A model generated the notes under the pieces. It was not told the origin of the DNA, did not search any database, and saw only the letters and a program-made list of their open reading frames with translations. Positions 46,532 through 58,278 of a stretch of DNA of 64,000 bases are shown here, one piece after another. Made by a program: the position numbers and the translations under genes. Source of the stretch: Anopheles merus (taxonomy: Eukaryota; Arthropoda; Insecta; Diptera; Culicidae); the NCBI RefSeq assembly GCF_017562075.2, contig NC_054085.1, positions 8,167,259 through 8,231,258 of the forward strand, read 5' to 3'. Position 1 is the stretch's first letter. Each line of letters starts with the position of its first letter.

Positions 46532-47937
46532 AATGTGGACAACTACCAGCGGGCGGGTGGAATGACATGTCTATTCAATAATCCGTATTACTCTTCCGCA
46601 AAGAGCTTCTGTAAGGACTTGTTTAGGTTTATGGTTGCACTGTTAGACGATCTATATCTATAGTATTGGCAAGTTTCTTGCAGGGTTTTGTTTTTTTTTT
46701 TCTTATTTTTTGGCCCCGCTCCGTGATTATTAAGATTATGCTCGCGCCTTTTATTTGGCCGCCATTTCTTCTATAATTTATACAACAGCTATTTATTCTC
46801 TTGCGATCATTCCTCTTTCTAGATCTGCTTTTTTACATATTTTACTTATTATGATGCACCGTTTCCCAGACTCAGATTGGCACACGAATTGCAGTGCTGC
46901 AGATTTAACAAACGCGAATAGAATTATTTATTTAGGATCGCATGCACAAGTGTTCTAAACACATTTGCCCATAGCACAATGAGTTCAGTCAAAATAGTTA
47001 TGCTGTTCATAGTTGGTCTTTCGTACGGAGACGACTATTTCGGCTTATTTGTTATCCATATCTTAGAGACGGATTCAAAACATATCTGTTGCCCATTGGA
47101 AGAATCGTGGATGAAGGGTCGTGAAGTTCACGCCAGATTTTGTTAGAGGTATAGAGGTGCAGCAAGTAAAGAGTAAAACAAGGTAAAGCTCCGTGTCATA
47201 ATGCAAACCCCGGGTGCCATGCTCATTGTGGTGGTATTTCAGGCAAGTTGCTAATTATTTTTAACAGCTGTTCTGTTTACGACACTGAAAGAAACGTGCA
47301 CATTTAACTATTATTATCTTATTCCCGTATTGTGTTAACCAGCGGTGCTAGTCCTTCAAGGAGATAGTCCACTTGAACAAAGGCGGAGGGGAAAATGCAA
47401 AAATAATTCCTTGTTATTGAATTTTGTATTAACATTACTCTCTCGATCTATTATTAAATAGTTGAACACATGAACCCGCTGAGGCGAAATTATTGCTACG
47501 GAAATTCGAAATAACTCACTAACCATTGGCCATACAACGTAGAGCACTATTTAACGTATAACTACAAAGCCGCAACAAAATTAAACCGTCCGCTCGAGAG
47601 CGATCGTATTACTGCAATACCCATACAGGTTGGCTGGCAAGTGGGGTACGTAAATGCGCGTGTACATAAAATGTCCTCCAGTCACCACACTTTGCTTAAA
47701 AAATCGCAAAGTGCGCAAAAAAGAAAGTGAAAGAAATTCTAACTGGTACTAAATACAATGTAAACAGATACATGCAATGAACTGTAATTTAAAATAGACG
47801 TCGTTCGTTCACTCTGAGCCGTATTCATAAAAAATAAAAAGATGGTTAAAAGGTAGATATAATCTGTTCTGTTTTTGTGTACACAAATTTAGAAAAAAGA
47901 CACGATTTTAGAAGACAACAGCGACACTTACAAGAGC
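46532..47937. other. 3' UTR of Shark and convergent intergenic DNA
   Basis: AT-rich sequence between the convergent Shark and Cse1 genes. There is no clear AATAAA close to the Shark stop; one at about 47833 is possible but distant. No ORF or RNA gene is recognised. Confidence 0.5.
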
Positions 47938-47943
47938 TTTATT
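47938..47943 (-). terminator. Polyadenylation signal for Cse1
   Basis: AATAAA on the minus strand about 200 bp after the Cse1 stop codon. Confidence 0.65.
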
Positions 47944-48145
47944 ACAGTACATCCTTACATTATGCAATGTGGGACACAAATGATCATTTTGTAACTTAAA
48001 AATGCCGTCTGGCGTATAACGGATACCACACACGATCACGGAGGAGCGAATCTATATCTTAACAATTAAAAACACAAAATTCCGAACAGAGCTTGCCAAT
48101 TTCCGAAAAGGATTCTTCATTACGACCTTCCCGCCGACTCGCTCT

Positions 48146-51100
48146 TTAAGCGATCTGAACACCGCTCTGGGCGCAGTACTTCTGCAGCGCCTCCTGGTGA
48201 TCGGCTGGCAGGGCCGCAATCAGTGTACGAACCTTGCCCCCGTTCGCCTGTGCCAGCTTGCCAAGGTTCTGGACCAGATGCTGGCGCACATTCCCAACGT
48301 CCGGCAGCGGGTCGACCGGCTTGGACTGGGCAAAGTTGAGCTGCGAGTAAGCGGCCTGGTAACCGGGCACGTCCTCAATTTCGATGAAGTTGTCCCCATC
48401 GATGGCCGACTCGTCCGGCGGCAGCTCAAAGATCTGCACCACCGTTTGCAGCAGCTGCGGCCAGAACAGGACGTACGGTTCGGCCAGCATTTCCGGACAC
48501 TCGCACAGCAGCTTCGTGATGCCGACAGACACAATCTTTTGCTCCAGCTCGCCGGACACTTTGTTGATGTCGGGAATAAATACGCGTTCCACCACCATGC
48601 CAAACATTCTGCAAAACGGATAAGGACGCTTTAGTAGAGAAACGCAGTTGATATTGAGCGGCTCGAGTCATACTTACTGCGCTTGAATGCTTTCGATCAT
48701 CTGAATCAGTGCCTGCGGACCAACGCGAGCCGTGTAAAGGCAGAGAAAAACGATAAAGCTTCGCACGAACTTTGTCGTTTTGGAGGAACTAAGCCGCTGG
48801 AATAGCAGGGAGAAAATTTGTCGCATGCTTCTGCCAAGCTCCTCGCTACCAAAAGAGAACCAAACAAAATGAATTATTCAAAATTTGCGCATAATCACAT
48901 CGCTTTCCGAACGCATTTCTGAGTTCCCCATTCCCAATACTTACGCGGGATAGTAGAGGAGCAGATTTTGCAACAGATAGAACCCTTCGTGATCGTTGTT
49001 CTTGGAGGCAATCATCTTCTGGAACACACCCAGCACGCCGTTCAGCTTGTCGTCGGCCGAGATTTGCGCCGAAGCTTGCCGCACAAACGCGCACAGCAAC
49101 CGAATCAGTGGTGTCACGTTGCCGGGCCGCTCCCAGAGGGCGGGCGTCAGCAGGCAAGGGAACAGCGCAAGGTACGTGTCTGGAATGTTGCTCTTGCCCT
49201 CGCGTATCTCCAAAAACAGTGACAACATCTGGAACACGTATGGCATGAATTCTGAAAGAAACGAAAGGAGTTTGAAATAAATTGAAAATGTTAAGAGAAA
49301 AATATGAAGCGGATGGCGTCTTTGAGCCACACACTTACCCAATACGTCTTGCTGAAGGATGCCTTGGAATACAGGGAAAAGCGCCTCCTCGAATGAGCTG
49401 ACCGCATTGGGATCGGCTTTGCAAACGAGTCTGTTGATATTAAACAATTTAATATTAATTTTTACCACAAACAGCCCATGGCATGGTCCACCCTAACTTA
49501 CTTTACAGAAAGGGACAGCGTCTCGAACAGGTAGTGGTTAAAGTGTGGTTTCGATGGGTTTTTCGCAACGGTCGACAATATGTCGGTCAGGCGCGGCAAT
49601 ACCACGATCATGAACGGGAGCGACGCTTCCTGTAACGTGTTGAGCACCCGCATAATGCACTTCATGATGTACTCGTTCTCGTTCGAGCCCTGCACGGTGA
49701 TCGCCGCAAACAGGCCCGCAATCAACTCCGCACTCAGTGGCGACAGTATCTCCTTTGTCACGATCGGCTGCTTGTCCGGACCGCGCATCGTGAGTATCTT
49801 GTCGATCGCACAGGCCGCGTATGTGTGCACCACAACGCTAGCCGCGCCGAGATGCTTCGAAACCAGCGGCATCGTCGCGACAATGATTTGCGGTCCCAAG
49901 ATCGTCCGGAACGTCATGATGAACTTCAGCGCGTCCGCCTTCAACACCGGCAGCTGGTTAACGTCGGCCCGCTCCAGCTCGGGAATGATCTGCTGCTGCG
50001 TGAACTGGGGCAGCGGCACCAGCTCGGACGTCTGCGTAACGCCAAGTTTCTGCGTCTGGCCCTTCGAGGCCATCGACGTGACCAGATAGATGGCCGTATC
50101 TTTCGCCTTCCAGTTGGTGGCCGGATTTTCCGCGTACTTTGCCAGCAGCACCTGCAGGTACTGGCCGAAAATTTCCACAATCTTTGCCTCGAACTTTTGC
50201 AGCAGCGACTTCACCAGATCGCAAGCCGCCCGCCGGCGCGTCTCAACGTCCGAGCCCTCGATGTCACGCCGGATGTACTCCTCCGGGTTGTCCTCGAACA
50301 GCTCCTCGTCCGACACGCGGAAGTCCATGTTCGGTATGATGACCTTCTCGCAGATGCTCGCTAGCACGTTCGGATCCTCGAACAGATGCCGGTAGTGGGT
50401 TCGCTCCGCCACCGTGCTCAGGAAGCGCAGCGCATTCGAGACGAGCGCATCGTACTTGGTGTGGATGTGCGATTTCACCAGCAGCTCCCAGACGGCCGTC
50501 ACAAACTGGGGCATGTACGGGCTAAACTCTTCGTCGTACTTGAGCGCGTACATGCACAGGTTCTCGCAGATCTGCGACCTCAGATGCTCGAGCACGCCCG
50601 CGTCCTCGTCATCGTCCGTCTTCAGGCACGGCACGTCCACCGTCAGCAGCCCGTGGAACGCCTTCATCCACGTTTCCATGTTGTCTTCGAAAAATTCTGG
50701 CAAATCCTGCGAGTTGAGCGAAAAGAACACCTTGCACACGAGCACCAGCGAGTTGTAGATAACGCTCAGTGCCTCCTTGTTGCCGGCGTGTGCCTCCGCT
50801 AGCCCGAGCGTGGCCTGCAGCAGATCAGTGAGCGGTTTCGCCATCTTGTCCAGCACGTACTTGATCTCCTCCCACAGCTCCTGGGACTTGAACTCGTACC
50901 GGTACCGCTTGAACAGCGAGTGGGCCGTCTGCAGCACACCGTTGATGATGTGAAAGTCTCCGGTGGCAAACTTTTCTATCATCTCGTCCATCAGCTCCGG
51001 CCACTTGGTGGGAAAATCGTACTTCCCAATAATGCTGACCGCATCGCTCAGCTGCTTCTGGATGGCGGCCGGCGATTTCAGCATCATCGGCACGATCAGT

Positions 51101-51523
51101 CCCTTGATGCCGGTCCGGTCCGATTCGCTCACCTTGTTCGGCCCGTCGTTGTCCAGATGGAAGCCCCAGTTGCGCTTGATGAAGTTCTTGAACGCGATTG
51201 CGGCCGCCACCCGGATCGTCATGTCGACCTGCGGCCGGTCGATCAGGTGCAGACATAGCAGCGGATAGTTTTGGCTTACCTCAATGCTCTCGATGAAACG
51301 TTCCGCTGGATGGAAGGAGAGGGGAACATTGTAATAACAATTCCAACACACGCCACAGCCATGAAACACATGTGGCCCACGCATGACCCAAAGCCACCCG
51401 AAAGGTGATGAATACGAGCATCAACACTCCCAACCTACCTGGACGCCGCACTTCCGGATCCGGATTCAGTGTCTGCTGCAGGTAGTTGGCCAACCGCTCG
51501 AAGTTGTTCTCGTTGATCTCCAT
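48146..51523 (-). CDS. Cse1: Exportin-2 (Cse1/CAS), importin-alpha re-exporter
   Basis: Six exons on the minus strand: 51523-51439, 51305-49502, 49430-49339, 49251-48945, 48845-48678, 48608-48146; 972 residues, close to the 971 of human CSE1L. Collinear matches to the family include DPDPEVRRPAERF at the N-terminus (importin-beta N domain, about residues 20-100), FKNFIKRNW, NGVLQTAHSLFKRYR, LPEFFEDNMETWM, EYIRRDIEGSD, NPSKPHFNHYLFE and FIEIEDVPGYQ near the C-terminus. The protein is a HEAT-repeat karyopherin that, with RanGTP, carries importin-alpha out of the nucleus for another import round. It looks complete and functional. It is convergent with Shark. Confidence 0.97.
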
Positions 51524-52629
51524 TTTCCTCTGTGCGTGAGAGTGTGTGTTTCGCCGACAAAGACCCGCTTTACCGCCGTCTCCCGCCTAATGACGCGCTT
51601 CCTTGCACCGTATCAATTGCACCGAACGCGAAAAGGTATGTGTACCTTTGTAAAGCTAACAATAAATATTATGTACTTGCACGTTGCTGCGAGCGTTTGC
51701 GATTCCTCCGTGCGGATAAATTGTGCCGTAGTTCGTCTGTTCTGCGTAAAGTGGAGAGCGGCAAACAGCAGCGACCGGTAGTTTGGTGTTTTTTGTGTTA
51801 CTTTTGGCAAATTTGCGAGGTGCTATAGCTTGACAGCTGAGGACAGAAATTCACCACGTTTTTTTGTTGCTCCAATGTCCGTACCGAATCCGTTACAATT
51901 TAAAATTTAAACCTCGTTTATCGTGTTAAAATAGAAAGCAATGAAAATTTCGATAACTCGTTCGCTTTGTTCAGAGAGTATACAATAGCAAACATCTGCT
52001 TATCATATAATATTTAAATTGTGTAATTCGTGCTAAATTCACACGATCCGCAACTCTGGCTAGGAACGCCTCGGAAATGAAACAGATTCCCAATGAACAA
52101 AAATATCCCTGCAATAACCCATGGTGAAAACTGAATTTCTGGGCCGTCCTGCGACACATACCCGAAAATCATAATCTTGTCATATACGGACGTTACACGA
52201 GGCGTAAACTCAAAAAGTGTACGCTAGATTTGTATGGGAGAGCGTCACATTCCTGTCAAAAGATAGGGTTTTATGGCTGACAAGTGCCACAGATCCCAAG
52301 TACCCAAAATTGCTTAAGCAGCTCATTTTGGCACGCTAAAGATCGCTGCTCTAATTCGCCTTTTGTAGTAGATAAACAGCATCAAAGTTCTATGTGAGTC
52401 TTTCAAACAGCGCCTAAGCAGCTTCCTTATGCCACGATGCCAGGGATTATTTTTCTTTGTGTTTTATTTTCAAGCAAGCGTCATCGATGAAATAAACAAC
52501 AAGATTTGTTTCGTTTAAATACATATGTATATTTTTAGATCTTTTGTATTGATGAATTACACAAATTTTTACACAATTTACTGATAATTCACAATCACTT
52601 CACTCAATATTCATTATTCAATTGACGAA

Positions 52630-52803
52630 TCTAACTTGTGCAGCAGCAATGAGATTATTGCCGGCGTCCGTCTTTGACACTTTGACAAGAGCCATCTCGT
52701 ACCGATGTCAATTCAATTAACTTATCTAACTTGTACAGCAGCAACGAGATGATTGACAGCGTCTGTCTTTGACACTTTGACAAGAGCCACCTTGTACCGA
52801 TGC
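52630..52803. repeat. 95-bp tandem duplication, about 1.8 copies
   Basis: Copy one begins TCTAACTTGTGCAGCAGCAA at 52630; copy two begins TCTAACTTGTACAGCAGCAA at 52725. Both contain GTCTTTGACACTTTGACAAG and end near ACCGATG. They differ at several sites, so the duplication is not very recent. Confidence 0.85.
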
Positions 52804-53050
52804 CATGCATTAAAAAGCTATAAAGTTCCACCAAGTTCGGTACACACTCTTAATAAGCCTAAAGGTTCTATCATGAATCCTACACATAGTGCTAATCAGC
52901 CGCAATGTTCCAAAGAGTACCGTGTGCTTGTTAAAACGCTTTATGGTTCCACCAAGTACCGTTTCATCTCTTAATTAGTCACAAAGTACGACATCGGACC
53001 GATTTTTCGTTAAATAGCCCCAAATCAGCTATAAAGTACGAGCTGGCTAT

Positions 53051-53098
53051 TTGGGAAGCGTCCGATAAAATCGCATCGGATGAGCGTTGCCACCGCCC
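53051..53098. mobile_element. Right-end fragment of a PIF/Harbinger-like MITE
   Basis: It matches the right end of the intact MITE at 39959-40248 (CCGATAAAATCGCAT, then TTGCCACCGCCC), and is followed by TTA (53099-53101). No left end is seen upstream, so the copy is truncated. Confidence 0.7.
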
Positions 53099-53137
53099 TT
53101 AGTCAAGAGTTGTTAGAGAAGAGTTGTGTGTTGGTTA

Positions 53138-53692
53138 GAGAGCGGTACTTGTTCAGACGCAATGCGTTGCGATTTTGCCAAAATGTATGGGATTTGACAG
53201 AAGCATGCGTTAACGGCGCACGACGCAGCGTCAAAGTAGAACAATTTCTATTTCGACGCACGTCGTGATGCGTCTGTCAAAATGATTTAACCATATCGGG
53301 TGAAAATCGATATTTTTTTACGTTAAATTGTTTCGAGTGCAGTTTTGCGTGTGATTGCACTACCAAATAATTTTATAAATAAAACAAAATAAATGTAGAG
53401 AAAGTCATTTCGTAATTGCTGCAAAACAGGTGTGTGCGGGTCAGTATGCAATATGCAATAAAATAGCGTAAACATGCTTTGAACTGTTTTGAGCCCAACT
53501 GGAAATGATTTTACAGTTGTAATTTAACAATATAATCACTTCAGAACCTATAAATAATAGGCATTATTGCTGTTTGTTGATGTTTTTCTTTGTAAAATGT
53601 GTTGACACATCCATACAGAACGCAGCGAACAGATACCAGAGTGCGTCACGCAATGCGTTGCGATACGCTGCGTCAGAACAAGTACCAAGCCC
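53138..53692. mobile_element. 555-bp PIF/Harbinger-like MITE, second family
   Basis: The ends share GGTACTTGTTC[AT]GACGCA in inverted orientation (left outermost GAGAGC, right reversed GGGCTT) and are flanked by TTA on both sides (53135-53137, 53693-53695). TTGCGA/GCATTGCG motifs recur inside each end. There is no coding capacity. Directly after the right duplication begins GGGCCGTGTCGGTGC, a left-end relic of the GGCCCGTG family. Confidence 0.75.
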
Positions 53693-54031
53693 TTAGGGCC
53701 GTGTCGGTGCTTCGTCGCATGCTATTTTACCGCACATAAAATAGGAATCGAATCCGACGTAACATATTCGTTAACTAAATTTTGTTGTTTGGGAACGAAA
53801 CAGCATTGCGTCACGGTGACATTCGAGTGGTGAATTTAGCTCACCTGTCAGATTAGCCCGATGGCGTCAGAAAACGCGGTTTCTTGCTGGCGTTCTTGAT
53901 TTGTTGATGCCGATAAGATCAACCCGGGCCGAACAATTCGCGTGCCTCACATTCCACATCATCAACGATTGCTCCAATAATATAATAACCTACAGAAATC
54001 CTCGCGAAAAACTACGCCAAGTGCTGCTGAC

Positions 54032-55356
54032 ATGCTGAAAACAAGCTCCACATCGAACGATAACGGCAGCAGCATCACCAAGGTCAGCGAATGTAATGTT
54101 GTCGATGAATCACCGTCGTCTCAACGTCAACGCGAAGGTCAGCAACCACCACCAACCGAACAAAGCACGGTCGATGGCGGCGAAATATGTTACGATCTGG
54201 CCCACTTTCGTACCGTGCGCGTGCTGAACAATAACAGTACGCACAAGTGTGTCGCCCTGCTGGGGCGTTTTAGCAACCTCTCGCCCGACCAGCAGGCCAT
54301 CGTCGTGCTCGAGAAGCGAGCGTTTACCGAGGCCGAGATAACCACCACGCCAGCGGAGCGTGAAAAAAGTGCTCAACACGGTGAAAGTGAAACCGAGAAA
54401 AGCGAACAGCAACCGTCTGACGAGCAGAGGCGAACGTTTTTCACGACGTCATCACGTTTGCACAAGGAGTTCGTGAATGACGTATATGGCAATTTCCTCT
54501 GCACCGTAGATCCGGAGCTGAATCGTACGTAACGGAGTATTGGTGCAACTGTGTCGTAAAGGTGATAATGAGTTTATTTTTGCTGCTTTCAAGGTTTAAA
54601 AGTGTCCATTATCTATCCTGCCTCGGAGAAACATATCGTTAAGCATACGGCGCAACATCGGTATATGATCGAGGAGACGATCGACCAGTACAATAAAATT
54701 ACATTGCCCCATCTGGAAGAAGAGCAGCTAAGTTTGGAGGTTTGTCGTGTGACGTTCCAGCTCGTTTGCATAACGAACTTCATCTCTCTTTTTGCTTTTC
54801 TCTCCTGCAGTGGCTTTACAACGTGCTTGAACATCGCAAAGAGAAGGAGCGCATCCTGTACGAAGATCCGTGCGACGAGAACGGTTTCATTCTGCTGCCG
54901 GACCTGAAATGGGACGGCAAAACGGTTGAACAGCTCTATCTTCTTGCCCTGGTCCGTCGTCGTGGCATTCGCTCACTGCGCGATCTAACCGCAGCCGATC
55001 TGCCCCTGCTGCGAAACGTGCAGACGCGTGGAATTGCTGCGATCGAGAAGCGGTACGGAATCGGGGCGTCACAGCTGCGCATTTACCTTCACTACCAGCC
55101 CACATTCTACCATCTGCATATGCACTTTACCTATCTGCGATACGATCCACCGGGCGCGGGCTGCGAAAAGGCTCACCTTTTATCGACGGTCATCAACAAT
55201 CTGGAGCTGGCGGGGGACTATTATCAGCGCGCTACCCTTTCCTACACGCTGAAGGAGACTGACAAGCTGTACGGCAAATTTCTGCTTGCGCAGGAAGCAG
55301 CGGACGAACCGGCAGCAAAGCGCAGCAAAACAACGGTTCTGGACGAATCGCAGTAA
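54032..55356 (+). CDS. Dcps: Scavenger mRNA-decapping enzyme DcpS (m7GpppX diphosphatase)
   Basis: Three exons, 54032-54524, 54594-54739 and 54811-55356; 394 residues. It hydrolyses the m7GpppN cap left after 3'-5' mRNA decay. The N-terminal dimerisation half has a longer Gln/Ser-rich start than the human enzyme (337 residues). The C-terminal half has the family blocks YPASEKHI, ITLPHLEEEQLS, PDLKWDG, RRRGIRSLRDLT and the HIT triad HLHMHF near 55115, with the catalytic central histidine. The first exon has two possible donors four bases apart (54525 and 54529); only the first keeps the frame. The start is the first ATG of the frame. The UBE3D-type gene begins 89 bp after the stop. Confidence 0.93.
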
Positions 55357-55388
55357 TAATAGACTCGTATTTCAAGTAATTCCTTCAC

Positions 55389-55413
55389 GATCGTTCAACA
55401 TCTTGAACGGATC
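55389..55413. repeat. Hairpin between DcpS and the UBE3D-type gene
   Basis: GATCGTTCAA and TTGAACGGATC pair with one bulge around a 4-base loop, in the 89-bp gap between the two coding regions. Confidence 0.7.
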
Positions 55414-55445
55414 TGTATACAATATAGTAAGCACAGCCCTGCAAA

Positions 55446-56909
55446 ATGATCCCATCCACGGGTAAAATCGACCGACTGCTGGTAGAACTGCGGCCCCGGC
55501 TACAGTGTGCCAACTTCTTCATCTCCTTCCCGCGCAAGTTTGTCGACATTGAGTCGACCACCATCGAGCTGGCCACCGATCGGATCACGATCGTGATGAA
55601 GGGCGAGCGCGAACGGTACGAAATCCGTACCGGCGACTACTTCCAGCTGCACACGCAAACGCTCAGCTCGCTCGTAATTAAAAATCGATACATTTGCTTC
55701 CGCGTAAACACCAACGAGAGTGTGTTCGGTTCCGAGCGATTATCCACCGGTCAGGAAATGCCGAGAAGCGACCAGCACGAAGAAACCTTCCGATTAGCTT
55801 GCAGTGTGCAGCCAGGCCAAAGGTACCGAGTGCTTTGCAGTAATTGTGCCGGACCGCTTCAACAGTCAGCCGACCCGGCCGGTGATCCTGACATTTCGTT
55901 CCAACGCGTACTGGAGCTACCGTCCGAGCAGCTCGATACGGACGATTGGTTCTGTCATCGGCACGATCATCAGCCGTCCGAGGGCGCACCGGAACCTTGC
56001 CAGGGGCGACAACAGGGAGAACCATCCTCCCAACTGGCGACAAAGTTTGAACCCCAACCGGGCGATCTGTTCTACGGCACATTCTATGCCCTGCTGCACC
56101 GGACCGTTTTGCAGCGCGTCCACGTGCGCAACGAACGCTTCGTGTACTGCAAGCGCTGCCTGCAGTATCTTGGATCAACGCGAAAAAATCGCACCTCGGT
56201 TAAGCTTTGGTATGAAAATGTACGCTTTCAGCCGTCGGAACGATCGGCGATACCACTATCCCTGTTCCGCACTGACGATGCGCTGGAACTGTTTCACCAT
56301 CTCGTGCGAAAGACGGTACGGGAGTTTAATTTCGTCACCCATCTCGGTCTCCCGCCATCGATAAAGCTTATGTTTGAGCTGCGCCGTCCTGGGATGCAAG
56401 GTGACGTGTTCTATTTGCTGATGCAAATCATGGACTGTCAGCTAAGCGTGTTTCGGGCGAAGCAAAAACATACCGAATCCGGTTCGTCCGAATCCTGCTC
56501 GGATGATGTGGACGACTGTAGAGCTGATGGGAAGGAGGACGTAGCGGAAAATGTGGCGCTTGAACGGATCGATCTGAAGAAAACCGAGCATCAGGGTGAA
56601 GTCAACCACAACGACGATGAAGGTGATGATGATGATGATGATGATGATGTATTTATTGACAACTCTTATCGGAAGCATACGATCAAGCTGGAACGACACC
56701 GGGCAATGAAGCTGATGTATCAGTACGAAAAATACGACGATCAGCCGCTGTTCGTGTTCTGGCGGGAGGACAGCAATGTGGTGAATCTGGAACTGTCCGA
56801 GCCAATGTTCAGTGCGGCGATTCGGTACCTGGACGCAAACTCGAGCTACGTGCCGGAATGTTACCGGGTGAATCTAGGATTTAGCATGAGCTATTTGGAC
56901 ATTCAGTAG
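55446..56909 (+). CDS. UBE3D-type HECT-like E3 ubiquitin ligase / E2-binding protein
   Basis: A single-exon ORF of 487 residues. It resembles the E2-binding (HECT-like) family of UBE3D. An N-terminal beta-rich region has FPRKFVDIEST, followed by a CSNC zinc-type pair (near 55830), ELPSEQLDTDDWFCH with paired Cys/His (near 55910-55960), a GDLFYGTFYALLH block (near 56060), CKRCLQYLG (near 56150), and a C-terminal half ending FSMSYLDIQ. The paired cysteines fit the zinc-binding sites of the family. UBE3D binds E2 enzymes such as UBCH10 and can promote ubiquitin transfer; in insects the role is unproven. An acidic GAT-repeat insert (about 56617-56650, poly-Asp) is unusual. Confidence 0.8.
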   Translation: MIPSTGKIDRLLVELRPRLQCANFFISFPRKFVDIESTTIELATDRITIVMKGERERYEIRTGDYFQLHTQTLSSLVIKNRYICFRVNTNESVFGSERLSTGQEMPRSDQHEETFRLACSVQPGQRYRVLCSNCAGPLQQSADPAGDPDISFQRVLELPSEQLDTDDWFCHRHDHQPSEGAPEPCQGRQQGEPSSQLATKFEPQPGDLFYGTFYALLHRTVLQRVHVRNERFVYCKRCLQYLGSTRKNRTSVKLWYENVRFQPSERSAIPLSLFRTDDALELFHHLVRKTVREFNFVTHLGLPPSIKLMFELRRPGMQGDVFYLLMQIMDCQLSVFRAKQKHTESGSSESCSDDVDDCRADGKEDVAENVALERIDLKKTEHQGEVNHNDDEGDDDDDDDDVFIDNSYRKHTIKLERHRAMKLMYQYEKYDDQPLFVFWREDSNVVNLELSEPMFSAAIRYLDANSSYVPECYRVNLGFSMSYLDIQ

Positions 56910-57026
56910 ACAACCATGTACAGGCAGGCCCGTGAAGGAGGAGCAAAGGCAGCAAAATAACTAGAACGCTTGGAACCAAAATCCGACGGTTGTTGGTTTG
57001 TGTCGGAACCCCGATGGGATTTAAAA

Positions 57027-57032
57027 AATAAA
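57027..57032 (+). terminator. Polyadenylation signal for the UBE3D-type gene
   Basis: AATAAA 118 bp after the stop codon. Confidence 0.6.
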
Positions 57033-57829
57033 TGTTGATATACGTAGAATTTGAAGTGAAGGTTGAAGACTGGAAGAGAAAGATGACTCACGAAATGAGA
57101 AATTTTGTCTGCAAATAACCTTCGGTGGACGGCATACGGGTGCTGCAGCTCAAGACCTCGAAGCAGTTATGTCTCGCAACGCGTAATTTGATTAAACATT
57201 CCAACCAATACCAGTTAAGACGTTTGCTTCTGCAAGATTAGAAGATAGCCACGCTTCTTATCAGTCGAAAATCCTTGAGGATTAGACAAACATTGGTTGT
57301 AGAATTTCGCATATTTTGAGTTAAATGACAAATCGTGGGAAATTTGTATGTTTTAAATTTTGTGATTAATTGTTTGATGAATTATACATTTTACGAGTTC
57401 GTTTGATACTTTCGTAGAATTTAATGCCCTGAACCAGCTATCAATCCAAATTCACCACAATGTCATACGCAAGCCAAGCTCAAGTCGTTACGCCACTACC
57501 ATAAACGCATCTTACCTGCCCGAATCAGCTTCGGCAAAAGTCATCAACAACGCACCCCTTGGGGTTGGGGAGGGGATGAGAGGTGATACCGCGTTGGAAG
57601 TTTAGAAAAGCGGGGGGTAGAAGGAGGAAATCTTCGCTCACTGCTTGTTCGCTGCTGCTTCGCGATTCCGTGTGTCGGTCCGTGTAGTGCGTGAGACTGG
57701 GCTGCTTGCTGTTGAATAATCGTACCCATCGTCGAAACACCGTAAGGTCGACCGCTACACACTTTCTCCGCAGATAACGGGGTCCCACTTTGGTAGACGG
57801 AAGTGCCACGGATTAAAATAGTAGCAAAC
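57033..57829. other. Intergenic and promoter region of the reductase gene
   Basis: No ORF that I can support. The last 200 bases are GC-richer and probably hold the promoter and 5' UTR of the downstream gene; no TATA box is evident. Confidence 0.5.
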
Positions 57830-58278
57830 ATGGAGGTAAGTGTGGTTTTTCGTGATGTGTGCGGTGGTACGAAACGAAATTCGGGGCGCTTTATTTGTTT
57901 CATTTGTTTGCCGGGTTTATAGATCGAATTTTTGGATGCTAAATCGTCGAAATCGCTGGGCAAGTGTCGCGTGTCGGGCGATACCACACTGCAAGCGCTC
58001 AAGACGGAGGTGCAAAAGCTGAAGCCTGCCCTGACCGTGCACCGCCAGTCGCTCCGGCTGGAACCGCGCGGCAAGCCGCCGAAGGAAAGCGAAACGCTGA
58101 AATCGCTCAATATCGCGGCAGGCGGCAAAATCTACGTGCGCGATCTCGGCCCGCAAATCAGCTGGAAGGGCGTCTTCCTGGCGGAGTACGCAGGGCCAAT
58201 CTTTGTCTATATGCTCTTCTACCAGCGCCCTTCGCTCATCTACTCCAATGCAGACAATCCGATGAGTCTTACCGCCAA
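57830..58278 (+). CDS. Sc2: Very-long-chain trans-2-enoyl-CoA reductase, first two exons
   Basis: Exon 1 is only ATG GAG (57830-57835); exon 2 is 57923-58278, ending in phase 2 at GTAAGT. The 120 complete codons match the N-terminus of TECR (human) and Sc2 (Drosophila): a ubiquitin-like domain (IEFLDAK, RQSLRLEPRGKPPKE, LNIAAGGKIYVRDLG), then QISWKGVFLAEYAGP entering the first membrane segment (FVYMLFYQ). TECR catalyses the last step of the very-long-chain fatty acid elongation cycle in the endoplasmic reticulum, using NADPH. The steroid-reductase-like catalytic half is absent from the window and must lie beyond 64000, on the far side of the BEL element at 59.1 kb. Confidence 0.92.

Larger units (their letters stand above)
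51524..54031. other. Divergent intergenic region between Cse1 and DcpS
   Basis: It contains the Cse1 promoter and 5' UTR (above about 51524), a 95-bp tandem duplication (52630-52803), a right end of a PIF/Harbinger-like MITE (53051-53098), a complete related MITE (53138-53692) and a left-end relic (53696-53740). The stretch 51830-52600 shows no gene or repeat with boundaries. Confidence 0.55.

Noticed and set aside
48197..51268. Many long ORFs opposite and out of frame with Cse1
   Set aside because: They are shadows produced by the GC-rich codon use of the real gene on the other strand.
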